From Actinomycetes bacterium (lineage in GTDB: Bacteria > Actinomycetota > Acidimicrobiia > Acidimicrobiales > Palsa-688), in contig JAKCDU010000034.1 in NCBI GenBank assembly GCA_021838445.1, forward strand, positions 1 through 36,825: a stretch of DNA of 36,825 bases. The letters are read 5' to 3'. This document shows, one piece after another, positions 15,454 to 24,180 of the stretch; the first letter of the stretch is position 1; each line of letters begins with the position of its first letter. The translations under genes were made by a program, and so were the position numbers. Below the pieces are notes generated by a model. The model saw only the letters and a list, made by a program, of their open reading frames with translations. It did no database searches and had not been told where the DNA came from.

Positions 15454-16736
15454 GGATGCCCGTAGTCGAGCAGCAGGCGGGCCCGGACGGCCCAGCCGCC
15501 CCCCAGGGCCGGTCCGGCGTCCAGGGTACCCAGGTACAGGCCCACACGCTCCTTGATCCCCGTCAGGCCGTGGCCGGCCGCCGCCGGTGGGCCGGTGGCG
15601 GCCCACCCGATCGCCGGGGGGCGCCCGTTGTCGGTGACGGCGATGTCCACCATCCCGGGCATCCAGTCGACGGCGACGGTGACGGAGGTGGGTTGGCGGG
15701 CGTGCTTCAACACGTTGGTGAGGCTCTCCTGGATGATGCGGTAGATGTTGGCCTCGGTGGTGTCGGCCAGGTCCGGGACCCGGCCGCGCACCCGGTAGTC
15801 GGCTTTTATTCCGGCGCCCCTTACGGTGGTGAGCAGGGCGTCGAGGCTGGCCAGGGTGGGGTGGGGTTGGAACTCGGCGGGGCTCCCGTCGCGCAGGACG
15901 CCGAGCAGGCGCCGCATCTCGGCCAGAGCCGAGCGTCCGGTCGAAGCCGACTCGACCATGGCCTGATGGGCGGCCTCCGGGTCCCGGGCCCCAGCCGCGG
16001 CGGCCCCGTCGGCGAGGGCGATCATCACAGACAGGGAGTGGGCGACGATGTCGTGCATCTCCCGGGCGATCCGGGCCCTCTCGGCGGTGGCCGCCAACCG
16101 AGCCTGCTGGTCCCGCTCGCGCTCCAGGCGCCGGGCCCGGTCCTCCAGGGCTTCGAGGTACTCACCTCGGGTGTGCACCGTGGTCCCGGTGAACAACGCC
16201 GCGGTGGCCAGACCGGTGAGGAACACCAGCGACCCGAGCGCCCCGCCGTGATCGGGCGAGTTGCGAAAGGAGGTGGCGACGACCATGACCTCCAGGATCA
16301 CCGCGGCGGGCAGCGCCCGCCGCCAGCCCCTCTCGGCGGCCACCGTATAGAGGGCCACCAGCAGCCCGAAGTCGGCCACCAGGTGCTCGCCGACCGACCA
16401 CTGGGCTACGTACACCGCGATCGCCGTCGCGAACACGGCGCTCGGGTGGCGCCGCCGGAACAGCAACGGTAGGAGCAGCAGCTGCTGGAACAGCCAGGCC
16501 TCCCAGGCCAGGTGGGTGCGGGCGATCTGCAGGCTCGACAGCGCCTCCAGGACCACCACCACGGCCCCGTCGAGCACCTCGGGCCGGCGGTGCCACCAGG
16601 TGGCGTGGGGCCGGCCCGGGTAGGTCATGATGCGCCCGACCAGCGTCGCCGGCCGGGCGCGCCCACCCGAGGCCGGTGAGCCGGGGGCTGGCTCGCGGCC
16701 CTCGAGGGACGGGCTGGGCGCGGGGACGGAGGTCAC
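15450..16736 (-). CDS. Sensor histidine kinase (HisKA_3 / NarX-like)
   Basis: This is a 428-residue membrane kinase. The GTG at 16736 overlaps the permease stop (GTGA), and its own stop overlaps the regulator start. The N-terminal half has four or five hydrophobic segments (about 58-72, 84-94, 100-118, 122-138, 143-155 and 168-185) with very short loops, the intramembrane-sensing type. A coiled segment (about 195-220) leads to the dimerisation helix with phospho-acceptor His228 in AREMHDIVAHSLSVM. The ATPase domain carries the N-box IIQESLTNVLKHA, the G1 box VTDNGRPP and the G2 box GHGLTGIKERV. Intramembrane-sensing kinases paired with ABC permeases usually report on antibiotics or envelope stress. 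An internal ATG (residue 37) is an alternative start. Confidence 0.93.
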   Translation of the reverse strand: MTSVPAPSPSLEGREPAPGSPASGGRARPATLVGRIMTYPGRPHATWWHRRPEVLDGAVVVVLEALSSLQIARTHLAWEAWLFQQLLLLPLLFRRRHPSAVFATAIAVYVAQWSVGEHLVADFGLLVALYTVAAERGWRRALPAAVILEVMVVATSFRNSPDHGGALGSLVFLTGLATAALFTGTTVHTRGEYLEALEDRARRLERERDQQARLAATAERARIAREMHDIVAHSLSVMIALADGAAAAGARDPEAAHQAMVESASTGRSALAEMRRLLGVLRDGSPAEFQPHPTLASLDALLTTVRGAGIKADYRVRGRVPDLADTTEANIYRIIQESLTNVLKHARQPTSVTVAVDWMPGMVDIAVTDNGRPPAIGWAATGPPAAAGHGLTGIKERVGLYLGTLDAGPALGGGWAVRARLLLDYGHP

Positions 16737-17557
16737 ACGTCCTGGCGCACCAGCCGCCAGGCTCCGGCCGCCAGGGCGACCCCGGCCCAGAGGACCATGA
16801 CGGCCAGTCCCACCCAGGCGGAGAGCGCGCCGGGGCCGGGGTGCACGCCGACGAGGGCATTGCCGGCGTTGTTCGGCAGGTAGGGCAGGACGTGCTGCTG
16901 CCAGCTGGCGGGCAGGAGACTGCCGAGGAGCGGCAGCACGAGGAGCAGACCGAAGGTGGCGGCGATGCCGCCGGCCGTCGAGCGGATGAGGAACCCGAGC
17001 CCCATGGCCAAGGCGCCCGCGACTGTCAGGTACAGGGCGGCGCCGACGACCGAGCGCAGGGCGTGGGGCGCCCCGAGGATCGTCGCGTGGGTGCCCATGA
17101 CGGCCTGGGCCACGAAGAACGAGGCGAAGGCGGCGACCAGCATGGTCACCAAGGTCATGACCGAGAACACCGCCAGCTTGGACCACAGCACCGGGAGGCG
17201 GCGGGGCTCAGCCGAGATGGTGGAGCGGATCATCCCGGTGGCGTACTCGCCGGTGATGGCCAGGACGGCGACCACCCCGATGGCCAGCTGGGCCAGGTCC
17301 ATGCCGGCCAGGCTCTGCGAGACGGGGTTGAAGTCCCGGGGGATGGGCTTCTGCGAGGTCATCGCCCACGATGAAAGCACTCCGAAGCCGGTCATGCCGG
17401 CGAAGGCGACGGCGTAGGTGATCCACGTCGAGCGCAGGGTGGTGAGCTTCACCCGCTCTGCTGAGATCAGCCGGCGCAGGGTCACCGCGTGGATGGGGAC
17501 CCGGCGGGTGGTGGGTCGCCCCAGGGCGCCGGGCGCGGGGAGGTCGATGGTAGTCAC
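16733..17557 (-). CDS. ABC-2 type transporter permease (paralogue)
   Basis: This is a 274-residue membrane protein with about six spans, with ATG 17557 overlapping the end of the ATPase remnant by 4 nt. After a polar N-terminus comes ISAERVKLTTLRSTW, matching the basic entry of the permease at 4001-4828. It also shares the post-span motif GEYATGMIRSTISAEPRRLP and the later LIRSTAGGIAATFGLLLVLP. It should form the membrane channel of an exporter, but the ATPase encoded just upstream lacks its catalytic core. It would therefore need an ATPase from elsewhere, possibly that at 4825-5745, or may be inactive or purely sensory with the downstream kinase. Confidence 0.9.
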   Translation of the reverse strand: MTTIDLPAPGALGRPTTRRVPIHAVTLRRLISAERVKLTTLRSTWITYAVAFAGMTGFGVLSSWAMTSQKPIPRDFNPVSQSLAGMDLAQLAIGVVAVLAITGEYATGMIRSTISAEPRRLPVLWSKLAVFSVMTLVTMLVAAFASFFVAQAVMGTHATILGAPHALRSVVGAALYLTVAGALAMGLGFLIRSTAGGIAATFGLLLVLPLLGSLLPASWQQHVLPYLPNNAGNALVGVHPGPGALSAWVGLAVMVLWAGVALAAGAWRLVRQDV

Positions 17558-17898
17558 GCCGCGATCCTTTCGCTCGACGGCCGGGCGTGGAACTGCACCG
17601 CGTCCCGGGTCAGTTCCATGAACGTCTCCTCGAGCGACACCTGCTGGGGTACCAGCTCGAAGAGCACGACTCCGGCTGCGGCCGCCCGCGGGCCGATGTC
17701 CTCGCTGGTAAAGCCCCGCACCTCGAGCACGTCGGGGGGCTGACTCGAAACGGCCGCGTCGTCACCGGCCAGCAGCTGGCGCAGGCGCCCGGCGCCGGGC
17801 GTGCGGACCCGGACCGTGGTCGAACGCGACGCGTCGGTGAGCTCGTCGACGGCGATCTTGTCGCCATAGCGTTTGGTGAGTCCCTCTACTTCGATCAT
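17554..17898 (-). pseudogene. ABC transporter ATPase lacking its whole catalytic core (in-frame deletion)
   Basis: The 114-residue open frame starts normally at ATG 17898 (MIEVEGLTKRYGDKIAVDEL), exactly like the first 20 residues of the intact ATPase at 4825-5745. The next residues are TDASRSTTVRVRTPGAGRL and on to LEETFMELTRDAVQF, which correspond to residue about 217 onward of the intact protein. About 190 residues are missing, including Walker A, Q-loop, signature, Walker B and H-loop. The frame is preserved and the 4-nt overlap with the permease is intact. The junction at 17839-17850 reads GTCGACGAGCTC (VDEL), a sequence likely to occur at both deletion ends because paralogues carry VxEL before the C-terminal domain. 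It cannot bind or hydrolyse ATP. A misassembly must be excluded. Confidence 0.85.
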
Positions 17899-18205
17899 TT
17901 CTGCTGCTCCTGGTGGATCACGTCTCGAAGTATCGGCGGTACCGCGGTTGGCGCGCATCGCCCGCTCAGCTGATTCTGAGCTGTCGCGGTACGACCTTTG
18001 ATGTATCCAGCGGTTCAGGCCCACGGGATCTCGGTCAACTCGAGCAGGGCTGGTGGAAGGTCTCTGACCGTTCTCCCAGGGGAAACTCATGAGGTCCCCA
18101 GTTGGCTCTCATGGAGCGCTCAAGCCGGGCCGGGACGATAGCTGAGCCCGACCGGCGCGACCGACGCCGGCGGCGCAGCAGATGAGAACCTGAAAGGACA
18201 CGAAC
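17899..18205. other. 307-nt divergent intergenic region
   Basis: This holds the promoters of the ABC/two-component operon (minus) and of the anchored protein gene (plus). I see two small inverted repeats: GCTCAG-6-CTGAGC at 17964-17981 and GGGGA...TCCCC around 18078-18098. No credible gene is present, although weak frames are open. A regulator-binding site for the NarL-type protein is plausible here but no consensus can be named. Confidence 0.5.
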
Positions 18206-18871
18206 ATGGCTGACCAGCTCTACGATCCTCCCCTCCCCCCCTCCCCCCACCGGGCCCGTCGAAGGATTCCCCGGGCAGCTGCCACCGTCGGGCTCGCCGC
18301 CGTCCTCGGGGTGGCGGGGGCCGGGGCGGCTTTCGCCCTGACCGGAAGCTCGCCGGCCAAGGCCTCCGCGGCGTCGCTGACCGCGACGAGCTCGTCGAGC
18401 TCCACCGGTTCGTCAGGATCCACCGGGTCCTCGGGGTCCACGACCACCCCGCCCGGCCCCCTAGGTCCCGGCGGCCGTCGGGGTATGGGGATGGGCGGCC
18501 CGATGATGGGCGGTGACGTGCTGCACGGCGTGTACACCGTCAAGACCGCCTCGGGTTCCTACCAGACCGTCGAGACTCAGGTCGGCACCGTCAGCTCGGT
18601 GTCGTCCAGCTCCATCGTGGTCAAGAGCGCCGACGGCTACAGCGGCACCTACAGCGTCACCACCTCCACCGTGGTCGACTCCCAGGCCGGCGGCATCAAC
18701 GCCGTGACCCAGGGCGACACCGTGCGTATATCGGCGGTGGGCAGCGGCAACACCGGGACGGCCACGTCGATCACCGACATGACCAAGATCAAAGCCAGCC
18801 GCGCCGGATTCGGCTTCGGGCCCCCGGCGTCGAGCTCCTCCTCGGCCGGTACCGCGGGGACAGCCGCCTAG
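18206..18871 (+). CDS. Membrane-anchored protein with DUF5666-like domain
   Basis: This is a 221-residue exported protein, with AAAGGA 8 nt before ATG 18206. A short cytoplasmic basic tail (HRARRRIPRAA) precedes one membrane helix (about residues 24-46, AATVGLAAVLGVAGAGAAFAL). A Ser/Thr/Gly linker (about 52-85) and a Gly/Met-rich stretch (RRGMGMGGPMMGGD) follow. The C-terminal domain (about 112-195) has strands of the DUF5666 type: VETQVGTVSSVSSSSIVVKS, then YSGTYSVTTSTVV and VTQGDTVRISAVGS. Such OB-like domains bind unknown ligands outside the cell. It ends before a large hairpin. Confidence 0.75.
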   Translation: MADQLYDPPLPPSPHRARRRIPRAAATVGLAAVLGVAGAGAAFALTGSSPAKASAASLTATSSSSSTGSSGSTGSSGSTTTPPGPLGPGGRRGMGMGGPMMGGDVLHGVYTVKTASGSYQTVETQVGTVSSVSSSSIVVKSADGYSGTYSVTTSTVVDSQAGGINAVTQGDTVRISAVGSGNTGTATSITDMTKIKASRAGFGFGPPASSSSSAGTAGTAA

Positions 18872-18891
18872 GTCGGCCGGGCGCCGGCCGT

Positions 18892-18944
18892 GGGCCTACC
18901 GGTCGAGTGCTCCCCGGGCGGGGAGTGACCCGACCGGTAGGGCC
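18892..18944. terminator. Large nested hairpin
   Basis: The outer arms at 18892-18905 and 18931-18944 pair over 14 positions with one mismatch (core CTACCGGTCG/CGACCGGTAG). Inside, CTCCCC-GGGC-GGGGAG at 18910-18925 forms a second perfect 6-bp stem. It lies 20 nt after the stop of the DUF5666-like gene, between convergent genes, so a bidirectional terminator is likely. Confidence 0.7.
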
Positions 18945-19058
18945 GTGGCCACCGTCTGAGGAGTCAGGAGCGGTTCACCGGATCTCAGGTCCACTGTCGG
19001 TCCCCAGGGCGCCGCTGATGCCCTTGCTGTGCTCGGCTGTCCTGGCGCCCATGCCGTC

Positions 19059-20720
19059 CTACCCGGTGGTGCTCGACGCCGACGGCGGAGCCCCACCCAT
19101 GTTGGCCTGCGAGGGGTGAGCGACTCCGGCCGGGCCCTGGCCGAAGGCGGCGAGGACATTGTCGGTGATGGTGGTGGCGGCGTTGGGCGGGGCGCAGGTG
19201 GCGCACGAGCTCTGCACCGAGCCCACCCAGTCGATGGTCCCGGTGTCCCAGACCCCCGCGCCCGAGGGGGCGCTGTAGTAGGTCATGTCGGCGGTGCTGT
19301 GCAGCCCGTTGCAGTCGACCGGTGAGCTGGCCACCACCGTCACGTCCCCCGGGTTGGGGACATCCGGCGAGAAGTGGTCGTATTCGGGACCGACGATGCC
19401 GGCGATGCGCGACCCGTAGGTCAGGCCGGTGCCGGCGTACATCCAGTTGCCGGGGTCGGTGATGACCATGTCGGCCTGGACCGGGTTGCACTGCCACATC
19501 TCGCCGAGGAGGGTGCTCTCGGGGGCGTTGTTGGGGGCGTCTCGCCAGGCCCAGGGGGTGACGTCGGCATTGTCCACCCCGAGGAGGGGGTCGGCCTGGG
19601 CGTTCTTGTAGTCGGTCTCCACCCGGTCGGGACCGAGGCCCGACGGGCTGAGCCGGATGTGCCGGTAGACGGCGTTGGCTCCGAGGAACACCAGGTTGAC
19701 GCCGGAGTTGCGGGCGTCGACGAGGCCCTGGCGCATGGCCAGGCTGTAGTACTCGTCGTGGCCGAGGGAGATGAACGAACGGTGTTGGAGGACGCTCCTC
19801 GGGTTCTCGTCGAGGTTCACGTCGGTGGTGTAGCTGACGTCGAGGGAGTGCGACTCCATCATCGAGATCATGGGCAGCTCGAGGCCGAGGAAGTCGCCGC
19901 TGCCGTTGCCGAGGGTGTTGGGGCGGTCGAACGACACCATCGTGGCCCGGTTGGCCAGTCCCCCCGTCGGGCCTTGGTAGAGGTCGTAGCCGCCCCACAT
20001 GTTGTAGGCCTCCCACGTGGTGACGCTGTCGTTGATCAGGTAGGCGCTGTGGCTGGTGTCGTCGCGCAGGGTGAGGGGTATGTAGCTCTGCCAGCCGTCG
20101 GAGGAGTCCAGCTTGAACAGGTAGGTGCCCTGCGCCCAGCCCGCGGTCGACACGGTGACGGGATCGATCCAGGAGCAGCTGACCATGTGGCTCGGGGAGG
20201 CGGTGGCGCAGGGGGCCTGGGCCACGCCGGACTCGGTGGCCCCGGTCCAGACCAGGCGTCCCTGGTCGCCGCCGTACCAACCCATCCGGAAGGCCTGGAC
20301 CTGGTAGGTGGGGGCGGTCGTGGTCACGTAGAGCTGTACCGCGGTGCCGGTCTCGACGCTCACCTTGTCGGCGTAGCCGGCGATCTGATCCGAGGTCGCC
20401 GGCTTGGTGAGCTGCCACTCCTTGGTACCCGGCTTGGCGTTCTCGGCGGCGACCCAGGCCGCCGTCTCGGCGGGGTTGAACGGCGGGGCCACGGGGCTGT
20501 GGGCGGCCGGTGGGGCGATAGTGACCGCCGAGGTGCGGGTGGAGGGCGTGACGGGGGTGGCCAGCGCGGTGCCGTGCTTGGAGGTCGGTCCGCTCCGGGG
20601 GTGGAGGTAGATGATGGCGGCCACCGTCACCAGCAGGGCGACGATGGCAACCAGAGGCCGGGACACACCGGGTCTGCGGTGGTTCTCGCCGCCGCTGTGT
20701 ATCGGTTTGTACCGGTTCAC
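19059..20720 (-). CDS. Membrane-anchored protein with N,N-dimethylformamidase beta-subunit-like domain
   Basis: This is a 553-residue protein with start GTG 20720, preceded by AAAGGGTAGAT. A short cytoplasmic tail is followed by one membrane span (about 22-42, PLVAIVALLVTVAAIIYL) and a Thr/Pro/Ala linker to about residue 85. The main domain starts with TSDQIAGYADKVSVETGTAV and YQVQAFRMGWYGGDQGRLVW, the beta-sandwich with 'yR.GwYgG.g.R' seen in proteins related to the DMFase large subunit. It continues with YLINDSVTTWEAYNMWGGYD, the HDEYYS motif (about residue 320) and WMYAGTGLTYGSRI. Cell-surface location is inferred from the anchor. Enzymatic activity as an amidase is not shown for these secreted actinobacterial homologues. 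Confidence 0.8.
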   Translation of the reverse strand: MNRYKPIHSGGENHRRPGVSRPLVAIVALLVTVAAIIYLHPRSGPTSKHGTALATPVTPSTRTSAVTIAPPAAHSPVAPPFNPAETAAWVAAENAKPGTKEWQLTKPATSDQIAGYADKVSVETGTAVQLYVTTTAPTYQVQAFRMGWYGGDQGRLVWTGATESGVAQAPCATASPSHMVSCSWIDPVTVSTAGWAQGTYLFKLDSSDGWQSYIPLTLRDDTSHSAYLINDSVTTWEAYNMWGGYDLYQGPTGGLANRATMVSFDRPNTLGNGSGDFLGLELPMISMMESHSLDVSYTTDVNLDENPRSVLQHRSFISLGHDEYYSLAMRQGLVDARNSGVNLVFLGANAVYRHIRLSPSGLGPDRVETDYKNAQADPLLGVDNADVTPWAWRDAPNNAPESTLLGEMWQCNPVQADMVITDPGNWMYAGTGLTYGSRIAGIVGPEYDHFSPDVPNPGDVTVVASSPVDCNGLHSTADMTYYSAPSGAGVWDTGTIDWVGSVQSSCATCAPPNAATTITDNVLAAFGQGPAGVAHPSQANMGGAPPSASSTTG

Positions 20721-20795
20721 ATCTACCCTTTCCGCGGGACGGCCGAGTATCGCAGGTCCGGGTGCGTGGCAGAGCGCCCGGGGGGCCGGGCGGCG

Positions 20796-21182
20796 TCAGG
20801 CCTCGACGATCACCAGGGTGTTGCCGTCGGGGTCGCGGGCGAAGAACATGGGCGGGGCGCCCGGGAAGTCGAGGACCTCGTCGACATCGACGCCTCGGGC
20901 GGCGAGCGCGCCGTGGGCCGAGCGGGCGTCGGGGGTGGCGAGGCGCAGACCGGTGTCCACCCCGGTGCGCACCCCGCCGGGGTGGGGCGGGGGCAAGGCG
21001 ACGGTGGTCTCGGCGCCCGGAGGGGCGACTTCGATCCAGCGGTCACCGGCGCCGAAGGTGCTGTCGCGGCGCACCTCGAAGCCGAGCACGTCCCGGTAGA
21101 ACGCCAGTGCGCGCTCCTGTTCGGCTACGGGAACGGCCACGGCGTGGACCCGGCTGATGTGGAGGCTGGGGGAGCTGTCCAC
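20796..21182 (-). CDS. VOC family protein (glyoxalase/bleomycin-resistance fold)
   Basis: This is a 128-residue protein starting at GTG 21182, only 5 nt after the stop of pgi, so it is probably translated from the pgi transcript. No ATG is available near the start and the ribosome site is poor. The VOC pattern is clear: HAVAVPVAEQERALAFYRDV, LGFEVRRDSTFGAGDRWIEV, then the second beta-alpha-beta unit TGLRLATPDARSAHGALAAR, ending in FFARDPDGNTLVIVEA with the family's terminal Glu metal ligand. Dioxygenase, lyase or binding activity cannot be told apart. It is coupled to a glycolytic gene without an obvious functional link. Confidence 0.88.
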   Translation of the reverse strand: MDSSPSLHISRVHAVAVPVAEQERALAFYRDVLGFEVRRDSTFGAGDRWIEVAPPGAETTVALPPPHPGGVRTGVDTGLRLATPDARSAHGALAARGVDVDEVLDFPGAPPMFFARDPDGNTLVIVEA

Positions 21183-21187
21183 AGACG

Positions 21188-22837
21188 TCAGGCCCGGCCC
21201 CGCCCGGTGCGGTAGCGGCGGATGAGGGCGTTGGTGGAGGAGTCGTGGTCGCCGGGCGGAGCCGCCTCGGAGGTGAGCTCGGGCACGATGCGTTGAGCCA
21301 GGGCCTTGCCCAGCTCCACCCCCCACTGGTCGAAGGAGTTGATCCCCCAGATGACCCCCTGGGTCAGGACCTTGTGCTCGTAGGTGGCGACCAGCGCCCC
21401 GAGGGTGCGCGGCGTGAGCTTGCGGGCCAGGATGGTGTTGGTCGGATGGTTGCCCCCGAAGGTGCGGTGGGGGACCAGCGAGGCGGGGACGCCGGAGGCG
21501 GCCACCTCCTCGGCGCTGCGCCCGAAGGCCAGAGCTTCGGTCTGGGCCAAGAAGTTGGCCATGAGCAGGTCGTGCTGAGCTCCGATGGACCCCTCGGGAT
21601 GGTTGGGTTCCACGAAACCGACGAAGTCGGCGGGGATCAGCCGGGTGCCCTGGTGGATCAGCTGGTAGTAGGCGTGCTGGCCGTTGGTGCCCGGCGTGCC
21701 CCACACCACCGGACCGGTCGGCAGGTCCACGGGCTCGCCCGAGAGGGTGACGCTCTTGCCGTTGGACTCCATGTCGAGTTGCTGCAGGTAGGAGGAGAAA
21801 CGGGACAGGTAGTGGTTGTAGGGCAGCACCGCGTGGGTCTCGGCCCCGAACAGGTCGATGTACCAGACGCCGATCAGACCGAGCAGGGCGGGCAGGTTCT
21901 GGCGCAGTGGGGCGGTACGGAAATGGGTGTCCACCTCGTGGAAGCCGGCCAGCATCTCGAGGAAGGCGACGGGACCTATCGCCACCATGAGCGACAGGCC
22001 GATGGCCGAATCGTAGGAGTAGCGGCCACCGACCCAGTCCCAGAAACCGAACATGTTGTCAGTGTCGATGCCGAACTCGCGGACCTTCTCGGCGTTGGTG
22101 GACACCGCCACGAAGTGGCGGGCCACCGCCGAGCGGTCGCCCAGGCCCCCGATCAGCCATTCGCGGGCGGTGGTGGCGTTGGTGATGGTCTCGAGAGTGG
22201 TGAAGGTCTTGGAGCTGACGATGAACAACGTCTCGGCCGGGTCCAAGTCCTGGGTGGCCTCCCAGAGGTCGCTGCCGTCGACGTTGGAGACGAACCGGCA
22301 GTCGACGGAGCGATCCGAGAAGGCGCGTAGGGCGTCGTAGGCCATGGCGGGTCCCAGATCGGAGCCGCCGATGCCGATGTTGATCACTGTCTTGATGGGC
22401 TGCCCGGTGTGGCCGACCCACTCGCCCGAGCGCACCCGGTCGGCGAAGGCGGCCATGCGATCCAGTACCTCGTGCACCTCGGGGACCACGTTGCGGTCCC
22501 CGGTAGCGATGCGCTCGGCTCGCGGGGCGCGCAGGGCCACGTGCAGCACCGCCCGGTCCTCGGTGACGTTGATGCGCTCGCCGGCCCACATGGCCTCGAT
22601 CCGCTGGGGCAGGCCGGCCCGTTCGGCCACCCGCACCAGGTGCTCCACGGTCTCGGCGGTGAGGCGGTTCTTGGAGTAGTCGAGGTAGAGGCCGGCGGCC
22701 TCCACGGTCAGCAGTTCGCCGCGGCCGGGGTCGTCGGCGAAGAGGTCCCGAAGGTGCACGTCGCGCATCCGGGCATGGTGCTCCTGGAGGGACCGCCATT
22801 CGGCGGTTTCGGTGATCCGTACCGGGGTGATCGCCAT
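21188..22837 (-). CDS. pgi: Glucose-6-phosphate isomerase
   Basis: This 549-residue enzyme interconverts glucose 6-phosphate and fructose 6-phosphate in the cytoplasm (glycolysis, gluconeogenesis). The start ATG 22837 ([14 protein letters not shown]) gives the usual length for the long bacterial form. Diagnostic segments are [34 protein letters not shown], the signature [14 protein letters not shown], the catalytic-Glu segment [19 protein letters not shown], and the second signature [16 protein letters not shown] with the catalytic Lys. All expected blocks are present and in order. Upstream frames remain open to 23431 on this strand but are only the shadow of the divergent patatin gene. Confidence 0.98.
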   Translation of the reverse strand: MAITPVRITETAEWRSLQEHHARMRDVHLRDLFADDPGRGELLTVEAAGLYLDYSKNRLTAETVEHLVRVAERAGLPQRIEAMWAGERINVTEDRAVLHVALRAPRAERIATGDRNVVPEVHEVLDRMAAFADRVRSGEWVGHTGQPIKTVINIGIGGSDLGPAMAYDALRAFSDRSVDCRFVSNVDGSDLWEATQDLDPAETLFIVSSKTFTTLETITNATTAREWLIGGLGDRSAVARHFVAVSTNAEKVREFGIDTDNMFGFWDWVGGRYSYDSAIGLSLMVAIGPVAFLEMLAGFHEVDTHFRTAPLRQNLPALLGLIGVWYIDLFGAETHAVLPYNHYLSRFSSYLQQLDMESNGKSVTLSGEPVDLPTGPVVWGTPGTNGQHAYYQLIHQGTRLIPADFVGFVEPNHPEGSIGAQHDLLMANFLAQTEALAFGRSAEEVAASGVPASLVPHRTFGGNHPTNTILARKLTPRTLGALVATYEHKVLTQGVIWGINSFDQWGVELGKALAQRIVPELTSEAAPPGDHDSSTNALIRRYRTGRGRA

Positions 22838-22940
22838 GGGCGCACCATACCCACTTCCCCGGCGCCGGCCGGGGACGGTTTTCTGGGGCTCGGGGCCGAT
22901 AGTCCTACCGTTTGGGTCGCGGCGCGGGCACGCTGGAGGG

Positions 22941-23939
22941 ATGCAACCCATCGGTCTGGTGCTCGGTGCGGGCGGAATCGCCGGGCAGGCGTACCACGCT
23001 GGGGTCCTGGCCGCCCTGGAGGAGGCGACCGGATGGGATCCCCGGTCGGCGCCGCGTGTCGTCGGTACGTCGGCGGGGTCGATCACCGGGACGCTGCTGC
23101 GCAGCGGGGTGTCGGCACGCGACCTGGCGGCTTGGACGACGCGGGCCCCGCTGTCGGTCGAGGGCGAGATGATGCGCGACCTCTTCGGGGAGGAGTTCCC
23201 CGAGCTCGAGCCCTTCCGGGCCCGGCACCTCCTCCACCGCCCGTCACTGCCCGGCCTGGGTCTGGTGCGCCGCGTGGCGTTGCGCCCCGGCCAACCCCCG
23301 GGCGCGGCCCTGCTGCTCACCCTGCTCGGCCCCGGAACGGTGGACATCGCCGCCCTGCTCGATCCGCTGAAGGCGGTCGAGCCGGCCGGCTGGAGCTCCG
23401 GAGACCTGTGGATCTGCGCCGTGCGACGCAAGGACGGTCGCCGGGTCGTCTTCGGCGAACCCGGTTCCCCCGTCGCCCCTCTGCACCTGGCCGTCGCCGC
23501 GTCGTGCGCCGTCCCCGGCTACTTCGCGCCGGTGTCCATCGGCGGGGTCTCCTACGTCGATGGCGGAGTCCACTCACCCACCAACGCCGCCCTTCTGCGC
23601 GACGAGGGGCTGGCTGCGGTGATCGTCGTGTCGCCCATGTCGGGCTGGCGGGGCCTGCCGACCGACACCAACGCAGTGGTGTCGCGCCACGCCGGTATGA
23701 GGCTGAACCTCGAGGTCAGGGCCCTGCGGCGCCGGGGCATCGCGGTGGTGGTCTTCGAACCGGGCCGAGCCGAGCACCGCCTGATCGGCGGCCAGTGGCT
23801 CTCCCGGGACCGCGTGGCGGCCATCACCCGGGCCGCCTTCGAGTCCACCACGGCCCACCTGCAGCGTCTCGAGGTCCGCCAGGCTCTGGGCCGGGCCGGG
23901 ATCGCCGCCCCGCACCGGCGGGATCGCCGCAGCGCCTGA
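22941..23939 (+). CDS. Patatin-like phospholipase
   Basis: This 332-residue lipid acyl hydrolase has a GGAGG ribosome site before ATG 22941. The oxyanion-hole glycines are in [16 protein letters not shown], the nucleophile Ser44 is in VGTSAGS (G-x-S-x-G) and the catalytic Asp207 is in YVDGGVHSP (DGG motif), so the Ser-Asp dyad is complete. There is no signal peptide or membrane span. Bacterial cytoplasmic patatins act on phospholipids or acylglycerols. It is a single gene, divergent from pgi over 103 nt. Confidence 0.94.
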   Translation: MQPIGLVLGAGGIAGQAYHAGVLAALEEATGWDPRSAPRVVGTSAGSITGTLLRSGVSARDLAAWTTRAPLSVEGEMMRDLFGEEFPELEPFRARHLLHRPSLPGLGLVRRVALRPGQPPGAALLLTLLGPGTVDIAALLDPLKAVEPAGWSSGDLWICAVRRKDGRRVVFGEPGSPVAPLHLAVAASCAVPGYFAPVSIGGVSYVDGGVHSPTNAALLRDEGLAAVIVVSPMSGWRGLPTDTNAVVSRHAGMRLNLEVRALRRRGIAVVVFEPGRAEHRLIGGQWLSRDRVAAITRAAFESTTAHLQRLEVRQALGRAGIAAPHRRDRRSA

Positions 23940-23949
23940 CGCCCCACGC

Positions 23950-24073
23950 CGGCGGTTGGGCCAGCCAGGGTCAGGGTGATCCGCTCCTCCCGCCGGTCGG
24001 TGCGTGCCGTGCGCCGCCGGACCAGGCCCTTGCGGACCAGTCGGTCGCACATACGCGTCGCCCCGGGGCGGGA
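23950..24073 (-). pseudogene. MarR-family regulator fragment
   Basis: On the minus strand the frame reads RPGATRMCDRLVRKGLVRRR then TARTDRREERITLTLAG. This is the recognition helix and wing of a MarR-type winged helix ('stATRm.drLv..GLv.R....DRRe..l.LT'). An in-frame TGA lies just upstream and the N-terminal dimerisation and first helices are missing; the C-terminal helix is also absent. About 40 codons survive between two unrelated genes, so I call a decayed gene. A 166-residue open frame from the ATG at 24052 exists but its C-terminal two thirds is antisense to the patatin gene. Confidence 0.65.
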
Positions 24074-24180
24074 CCGATCACCGGTCCGGCGCCGCCGACC
24101 TCCGCCTCAGGTTTCATGCTGCAATCAGTGCGCATCGTCGGGCCGATCCGGCTCCGCTCCGGGGCGGAGCCGGAGGAGCG

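Noticed and set aside
23552-24052. 166-codon minus-strand open frame starting in the MarR fragment
   Set aside because: Only the first 35 or so codons resemble MarR; the rest is antisense to the patatin gene.
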